A stretch of 9,443 nt of DNA. Source: Caryophanales bacterium UBA1737 (GTDB taxonomy: Bacteria; Bacillota_I; Bacilli_A; ML615J-28; CAG-313). Below are positions 5,371 through 9,443 of the stretch, in pieces. Position 1 is the first letter of the stretch. Every line of letters starts with the position of its first letter. The stretch lies in assembly GCA_002315915.1 (NCBI GenBank), contig DCIB01000007.1, positions 59,299 to 68,741 on the forward strand. Direction: 5' to 3'. The position numbers and the translations under genes were made by a program. The notes below the pieces were generated by a model. That model was given only the letters and a program-made list of their open reading frames with translations. It ran no database searches and was not told the origin of the DNA.

Positions 5371-7074
5371 ATGAAAGCTACAAAATTATTAATATCAACT
5401 CTTAAAGAAGCTCCTACAGAAGCTGTTATATCATCTCATGCGTTATTACTTCGTGCAGGTATGATAGAAAAACAAGTTTCTGGAGTTTATAATTATTTAC
5501 CAATGGGTTTAAGAACTCTAAATAAAATTAAAAAAATTATAACCGAAGAAATGGATGCATCTGGAGCATTAGAAATATTATCAAGTGCATTACAGCCAAA
5601 AGAATTATGGGAAGAATCAGGTCGTTGGCAAAAATATGGTCCTGAATTAATGCGCTTAAAAGATAGACATGATCGTGAATTTTGCTTAGGTCCAACTCAT
5701 GAAGAAATATTTACTGATTTAGTAAGAACTCTTGTTAAAAGTAAAAAGAACTTACCACTTTGTTTATATCAAATTCAAACTAAATATCGTGATGAATTAC
5801 GTCCAAGATTTGGATTAATGCGTGGTAGAGAATTTCTAATGAAAGATGCATATTCATTTGATGTATCTAATGAAGGATTAGATGTATCTTATGGAATAAT
5901 GCGTCAAGCATATGAAAAGATCTTTAACAGATTATCAATTAATTATAAAATAGTACTTGCTGATACAGGTGCAATTGGGGGAAGTGGTTCTCATCAATTT
6001 ATGGCACTATCAGATGTAGGTGAAAGTGATATTTTATATTGTGAATGTGGATATGCTGCAGACTGTGAAAAAGCAACATCGAAAGCTATTTCAATAAATC
6101 CTGACGAAGAATTAAAAAATATTGAAGAAATACATACACCTAATAAAAAATCAATAGAAGAAGTATCAAATTATTTAAATATTGATCCTAAAAAATTTGC
6201 TAAAGCAGTATGTTTCTATGATACAGTTCATAACGAAGTAGTAACTGTATTTGTAAGAGGCGATAGAGATGTTAATTTAATTAAAGTTGTTAACGCCTTA
6301 GGCATAGCTGAACATGAAATAGCTTTTGCAAATGATAATCACTTATTAGAAGTAGGTTTATATGAAGGATTTATTGGTCCTATTAATAATCCAACAAAAT
6401 GTTTAATGGATGAAGAATTATCCCTTGTTCATAACTTCGTTTGCGGAGCAAATAAAATTGATTATCATTTAACAAATGTTAATTATGGTAAAGATTTTAC
6501 ATGTGAAATTGGAGACTTTAGAATATCTTGCGATGGCGATATTTGTCCCGTATGCGGCAATAAATTATCAAAAGAACGTGGTATTGAAGTTGGTCAAATA
6601 TTTAAACTAGGAACTAAATATTCTCTTCCAATGAATTGTACATATAAAGATATAGATGGTGTTGATAAGCCAATGGTTATGGGGTGCTATGGAATAGGTG
6701 TAACACGCACTATGGCAGCAATTGTAGAACAACATCATGATGAACAAGGCATTATCTGGCCTTTAAATGTTGCTCCATATCATTGTGTAATTGTACCAAT
6801 TAATTATGATGATAACGATCAAAAACTTTTAGCTAATAAAATCTATCAAAATTTACTTAATAATAATGTTGAAGTAATTTTAGATGATAGAGATGAACGT
6901 CCAGGCGTTAAGTTTAAAGATTGGGAATTAATTGGTATTCCATACATTATTACATGTGGAAGAAGATCAAATGAATCTATTGTAGAATTTAAAGATCGTA
7001 AAACATTAAATAAACAAGAAATAACCGATATAGATTGTATCAATACAGTTATTGAAGCAGTTAAAAATATATAA
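5371..7074 (+). CDS. proS: Prolyl-tRNA synthetase, bacterial type with INS editing domain
   Basis: This enzyme charges tRNA-Pro with proline using ATP; it is a class II synthetase acting as a dimer in the cytosol. The 567 residues match the bacterial ProRS length. The N-terminal catalytic part has PMGLRTLNKI (motif 1 region), GPTHEE (107-112) and motif 2, RDELRPRFGLMRGREFLMKDAYSF (140-163 region). The inserted editing domain (about 224-405) keeps Lys278 in KKFAKAV, matching the essential editing Lys of E. coli, the FVRGDRDVN strand and GANKIDYH with His366, so Ala-tRNA-Pro editing is expected. Motif 3 is MGCYGIGVTR (437-446). An anticodon-binding domain follows, with DDRDERPGVKFKDWELIGIP (505-524). 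Cys224, Cys226 and Cys232 plus Cys387, Cys392 and Cys395 flank the insertion and could bind a metal. The start is fixed by AGGAGG at 5360-5365. Spacing to the next gene is 19 bases, so it is probably in one operon with engB and the CNNM pair. Confidence 0.98.
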   Translation: MKATKLLISTLKEAPTEAVISSHALLLRAGMIEKQVSGVYNYLPMGLRTLNKIKKIITEEMDASGALEILSSALQPKELWEESGRWQKYGPELMRLKDRHDREFCLGPTHEEIFTDLVRTLVKSKKNLPLCLYQIQTKYRDELRPRFGLMRGREFLMKDAYSFDVSNEGLDVSYGIMRQAYEKIFNRLSINYKIVLADTGAIGGSGSHQFMALSDVGESDILYCECGYAADCEKATSKAISINPDEELKNIEEIHTPNKKSIEEVSNYLNIDPKKFAKAVCFYDTVHNEVVTVFVRGDRDVNLIKVVNALGIAEHEIAFANDNHLLEVGLYEGFIGPINNPTKCLMDEELSLVHNFVCGANKIDYHLTNVNYGKDFTCEIGDFRISCDGDICPVCGNKLSKERGIEVGQIFKLGTKYSLPMNCTYKDIDGVDKPMVMGCYGIGVTRTMAAIVEQHHDEQGIIWPLNVAPYHCVIVPINYDDNDQKLLANKIYQNLLNNNVEVILDDRDERPGVKFKDWELIGIPYIITCGRRSNESIVEFKDRKTLNKQEITDIDCINTVIEAVKNI

Positions 7075-7093
7075 AATCTTAAGGAGATATTAA

Positions 7094-8149
7094 ATGGATC
7101 CGCTCTCGGTGGGAAACAATACTAATACAAAAAATATAATAATATCTATTATTGTAATAGTATTATTAATTATTCTTGCAGCTATTTTAGCTGCATCAGA
7201 AACAGCTTTTTCTAAAGCAAATCGTTATAAGATTCAGTCTTTAAAAGAAGAAGGTTCAAAAAAGGCATCATGCTTACTTAAAATATTAGATAATTATGAT
7301 AAATCAATTATTGATACATTAATATGGATTAACATATCACATATTGTTGCATCAACGCTTGCAACATATTTACTTATATCATTAACTTATAATGAATCAT
7401 TATCATCAATATTATCTACTATAATAATGACTTTAATATTATTCTTTTTTAGTGAATTATTACCAAAAAATATCGCAAATATTAATCCTGATAAAACAGC
7501 TTTAAATCTTGCATATTTTATTAAATTTTTAGGATATATAATTTATCCAATATCATTAATATTTAATTTATTAATAAAATTATTAAAGAATTTATTTAAA
7601 GTTAAAGATATAGATAATTCATTATCAGAAGATGATTTTCAAGATACGGTTGAAGATATTGGAGATGATGGATTATTAGAAGATGAAGAAGTAAATATTA
7701 TTTCTAATGCAGTTGATTTTGGTGATACAACAGTATTAAAAGTATTAACAAAGACTTCTGATATTGTATTGATTGATGTAAATATTAAAAAAGAAGACTT
7801 ATTAAAATTTATTGAGAATGTGAATTATACAAGAATTCCTGTATATGAAGATTCTGTTGATAATATAATAGGTGTATTACATATAAAAAATTATCTATTA
7901 AAATATTTAGATAACCCGAATATATCTTTAAGAAAAAATTTATATAAACCACTTTTCTTAAATGAAAACACATCTTTAGATGATTGTGTTGATATATTTC
8001 AAGAAAAACACAATCATATGGCTTTTGTTAAATCAAATGATAATATTCTTCTTGGAATGATTACACTTGAAGATGTAGTAGAAGAATTAGTCGGTGATAT
8101 TGATGAACTAAATCCTCCTAGAGTATTACTTAAAGGAGGTAAAAAATAA
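7094..8149 (+). CDS. CNNM/CorC-type membrane protein with DUF21 and CBS pair (first paralogue, no C-terminal CorC domain)
   Basis: CNNM/CorC proteins are dimeric inner-membrane proteins linked to Mg2+ (or other divalent cation) export, with cytosolic CBS domains sensing nucleotides. This 351-residue member has the DUF21 membrane domain. TM1 (about 14-34) leads into SETAFSKANRYKI (35-47). TM2 is about 73-96, and TM3 (about 102-125) ends in SELLPK (120-125). A further hydrophobic stretch follows at about 135-165. An acidic linker and two CBS repeats come next (about 213-272 and 283-338). CBS1 keeps YTRIPVYE (245-252) but has TKTSD where MTPRxD is usual. CBS2 keeps MITLEDVVEELVGDI but lacks the DEYGG motif. 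The protein stops after 13 further residues, so the usual CorC_HlyC domain is absent. In TM2 the common GNNLVN reads WINISH. AAGGAGA (7081-7087) supports the start. The stop overlaps the next start. The family is clear; the transported ion is not. Confidence 0.9.
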   Translation: MDPLSVGNNTNTKNIIISIIVIVLLIILAAILAASETAFSKANRYKIQSLKEEGSKKASCLLKILDNYDKSIIDTLIWINISHIVASTLATYLLISLTYNESLSSILSTIIMTLILFFFSELLPKNIANINPDKTALNLAYFIKFLGYIIYPISLIFNLLIKLLKNLFKVKDIDNSLSEDDFQDTVEDIGDDGLLEDEEVNIISNAVDFGDTTVLKVLTKTSDIVLIDVNIKKEDLLKFIENVNYTRIPVYEDSVDNIIGVLHIKNYLLKYLDNPNISLRKNLYKPLFLNENTSLDDCVDIFQEKHNHMAFVKSNDNILLGMITLEDVVEELVGDIDELNPPRVLLKGGKK

Positions 8150-9420
8150 TGACTATAAAAATTATTATTTTCATTATTTTATTAATGTTATCTGCTTTAT
8201 TTTCGGGATCTGAAATAGTCTATTCTAAAGTAAATATATTACGCTTGGAACGAGAACAAAATAATTCAAAACTTGCTAAAGAAGCATTAGATATTGCAAC
8301 TAATTTTTCTAATACAATTAGTACAATTCTAATAGGTAATAATTTAGTAAATGTTGCAATGAGTTCTTTAGGAGCAATACTTGCTTTAGATATAGCATCA
8401 TCATCTAGTTTAAATATTGATACGATTTCAATATATTCAACTATTCTAGTAACAATACTTGTAATTACATTCGGTGAAATAATACCTAAAACTATTTTTC
8501 AAAATTATAGTTATACATTATCTAAAGTGTTTGTATATTTTGTTAAGTTTTTTAAAATTATATTTTATCCAATAGTATATTTAATTGATAAATTATCAAA
8601 CAAAATAATTAAACCGATTCAAAATATAAAAACAGAAGATGACAATGATTTAACATCATTAGAACTTCTAAATATGACTGATGAATTAGAATCTAATGGA
8701 TCATTAGATTCAGACGATGCAGAACTTGTCAAATCAGCTATAGAATTTACAGAAACTGTTGCATGGGAAATAATGACACCACGTGTAGATGTTTTGGCAT
8801 ATAATATAGATGATGGATTTGAAAATATTATAAATGATTCAGATTTTTATGATAAAGCAAGAGTAATTTTATATCAAGAAACAATTGATAATGTAAAAGG
8901 TTTTATAGATACTACAAAAGTATTAAAGAATAAATTATTAAATCAAGAAATAACATTAGAAAATTGCTTATATGAGCCACTCTATATTCATAAAACAATG
9001 CCACTATCTTTAGTATTAAAAGAACTAAAAAGTTCTCATAAACACTTAGCTATTGTATTAGATGAATGGGGTGGAATGTACGGTATCTTAACTATCGAAG
9101 ATATCTTAGAAGAATTATTTGGTGAAATACGAGATGAATTAGATGAAGAACAAGAAAAATATATTAAAATATCTAATACATCTTATATTGTAGATGGTGA
9201 TATGGCAATATATGATTTCTTCGATTTAGTAGGTATCGATATTCATGATTTTGATACAGATTATTCCACTGTAGCAGGACTATGTACTGAAGTACTAGAT
9301 AAAATACCTTCATCAAAAGATGAGCTAGATTTTATGAATTTGCATCTTATAATCAAGAGAGTAATAAAACATCGTGTAGAGAAAGTATTAGTAACTATAA
9401 ATAACAAAAGTGATGAGTAA
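8149..9420 (+). CDS. CNNM/CorC-type membrane protein with DUF21, CBS pair and CorC_HlyC domain (second paralogue)
   Basis: This 423-residue paralogue of the preceding gene has the full architecture. The DUF21 domain has TM1 into FSGSEIVYSKVN (18-29), GNNLVNVAMSS (63-73) in TM2 and FGEIIPK (108-114) at the end of TM3. Then come hydrophobic 125-150, a linker, two CBS repeats (about 207-262 and 275-330) and a C-terminal CorC_HlyC domain (about 338-418, with YIVDGD and YSTVAGL). CBS1 keeps IMTPRVDV (208-215) but has lost the RIPVYE strand, reading ARVILYQE instead. CBS2 keeps LDEWGGMYGILTIEDILEELFGEI (304-327 region). The role is probably divalent-cation export or homeostasis, by family. Start: the ATG is in a TAATG overlap with the previous stop, and AAAGGAGGT (8132-8140) inside the previous gene is its ribosome site, which implies coupled translation and equal dosage of the two proteins. 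Confidence 0.94.
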   Translation: MTIKIIIFIILLMLSALFSGSEIVYSKVNILRLEREQNNSKLAKEALDIATNFSNTISTILIGNNLVNVAMSSLGAILALDIASSSSLNIDTISIYSTILVTILVITFGEIIPKTIFQNYSYTLSKVFVYFVKFFKIIFYPIVYLIDKLSNKIIKPIQNIKTEDDNDLTSLELLNMTDELESNGSLDSDDAELVKSAIEFTETVAWEIMTPRVDVLAYNIDDGFENIINDSDFYDKARVILYQETIDNVKGFIDTTKVLKNKLLNQEITLENCLYEPLYIHKTMPLSLVLKELKSSHKHLAIVLDEWGGMYGILTIEDILEELFGEIRDELDEEQEKYIKISNTSYIVDGDMAIYDFFDLVGIDIHDFDTDYSTVAGLCTEVLDKIPSSKDELDFMNLHLIIKRVIKHRVEKVLVTINNKSDE

Positions 9421-9443
9421 TGAAGGGTACCCCTAAAGTTGGA
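9421..9443. other. Window end after the last gene
   Basis: A second in-frame stop (TGA) directly follows the TAA of the last gene. GGGTACCC (9425-9432) is a perfect 8-bp palindrome that could be part of a terminator hairpin, but the sequence ends before any T run could be seen. Confidence 0.25.

Noticed and set aside
6846..7043. Minus-strand reading frame inside proS
   Set aside because: It is antisense to the conserved anticodon-binding domain and has no family likeness.

Overview
The window is a compact, AT-rich stretch in which every gene lies on the + strand. It looks like chromosomal DNA from a low-GC Gram-positive bacterium in the broad Bacillota/Bacilli sense, probably one with a small genome. 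The main evidence is a type-B (Bacillus-class) RNase P RNA, strong AGGAGG ribosome sites, a near-consensus sigma-A promoter, intrinsic terminators and very short intergenic spacing. All complete genes read with TGG as tryptophan and end in TAA or TAG, so nothing points to a TGA-Trp (Mycoplasma) code. I cannot name a species; an uncultured gut Bacilli lineage is a guess from style.

Layout. (1) Positions 2-763 hold the 3' part of a larger gene of unknown function. Its protein ends in a complete Hint (Hedgehog/intein) self-processing domain, followed by a strong terminator. (2) A sigma-A promoter and a leader of about 100 nt precede rpsO (ribosomal protein S15). A hairpin separates rpsO from pnp (polynucleotide phosphorylase), the classical rpsO-pnp pairing. 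(3) A DegV-family fatty-acid-binding protein gene follows pnp with a single-base gap. (4) The RNase P RNA gene rnpB begins on the degV stop codon: its P1 helix uses bases of the last degV codons. (5) engB (ribosome-assembly GTPase, TTG start), proS (prolyl-tRNA synthetase with editing domain) and two tandem CNNM/CorC-type membrane proteins follow, with almost no spacing and a TAATG overlap between the last two.

From rpsO to the end there is only one terminator-like hairpin (rpsO/pnp) and no other clear one, so most of the window could be one long read-through unit. Its theme is RNA and translation: S15 (ribosome), PNPase (RNA decay), RNase P RNA (tRNA maturation), EngB (50S assembly) and ProRS (tRNA charging). 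Lipid (DegV) and divalent-cation (CNNM) functions are attached to it.

I see no mobile element, CRISPR array, tRNA or complete novel multi-gene system. The points most worth a second look are the Hint domain with only four residues after its terminal His-Asn, the overlap of rnpB helix P1 with the degV stop codon, and the CNNM pair in which each paralogue has lost motifs that the other keeps.
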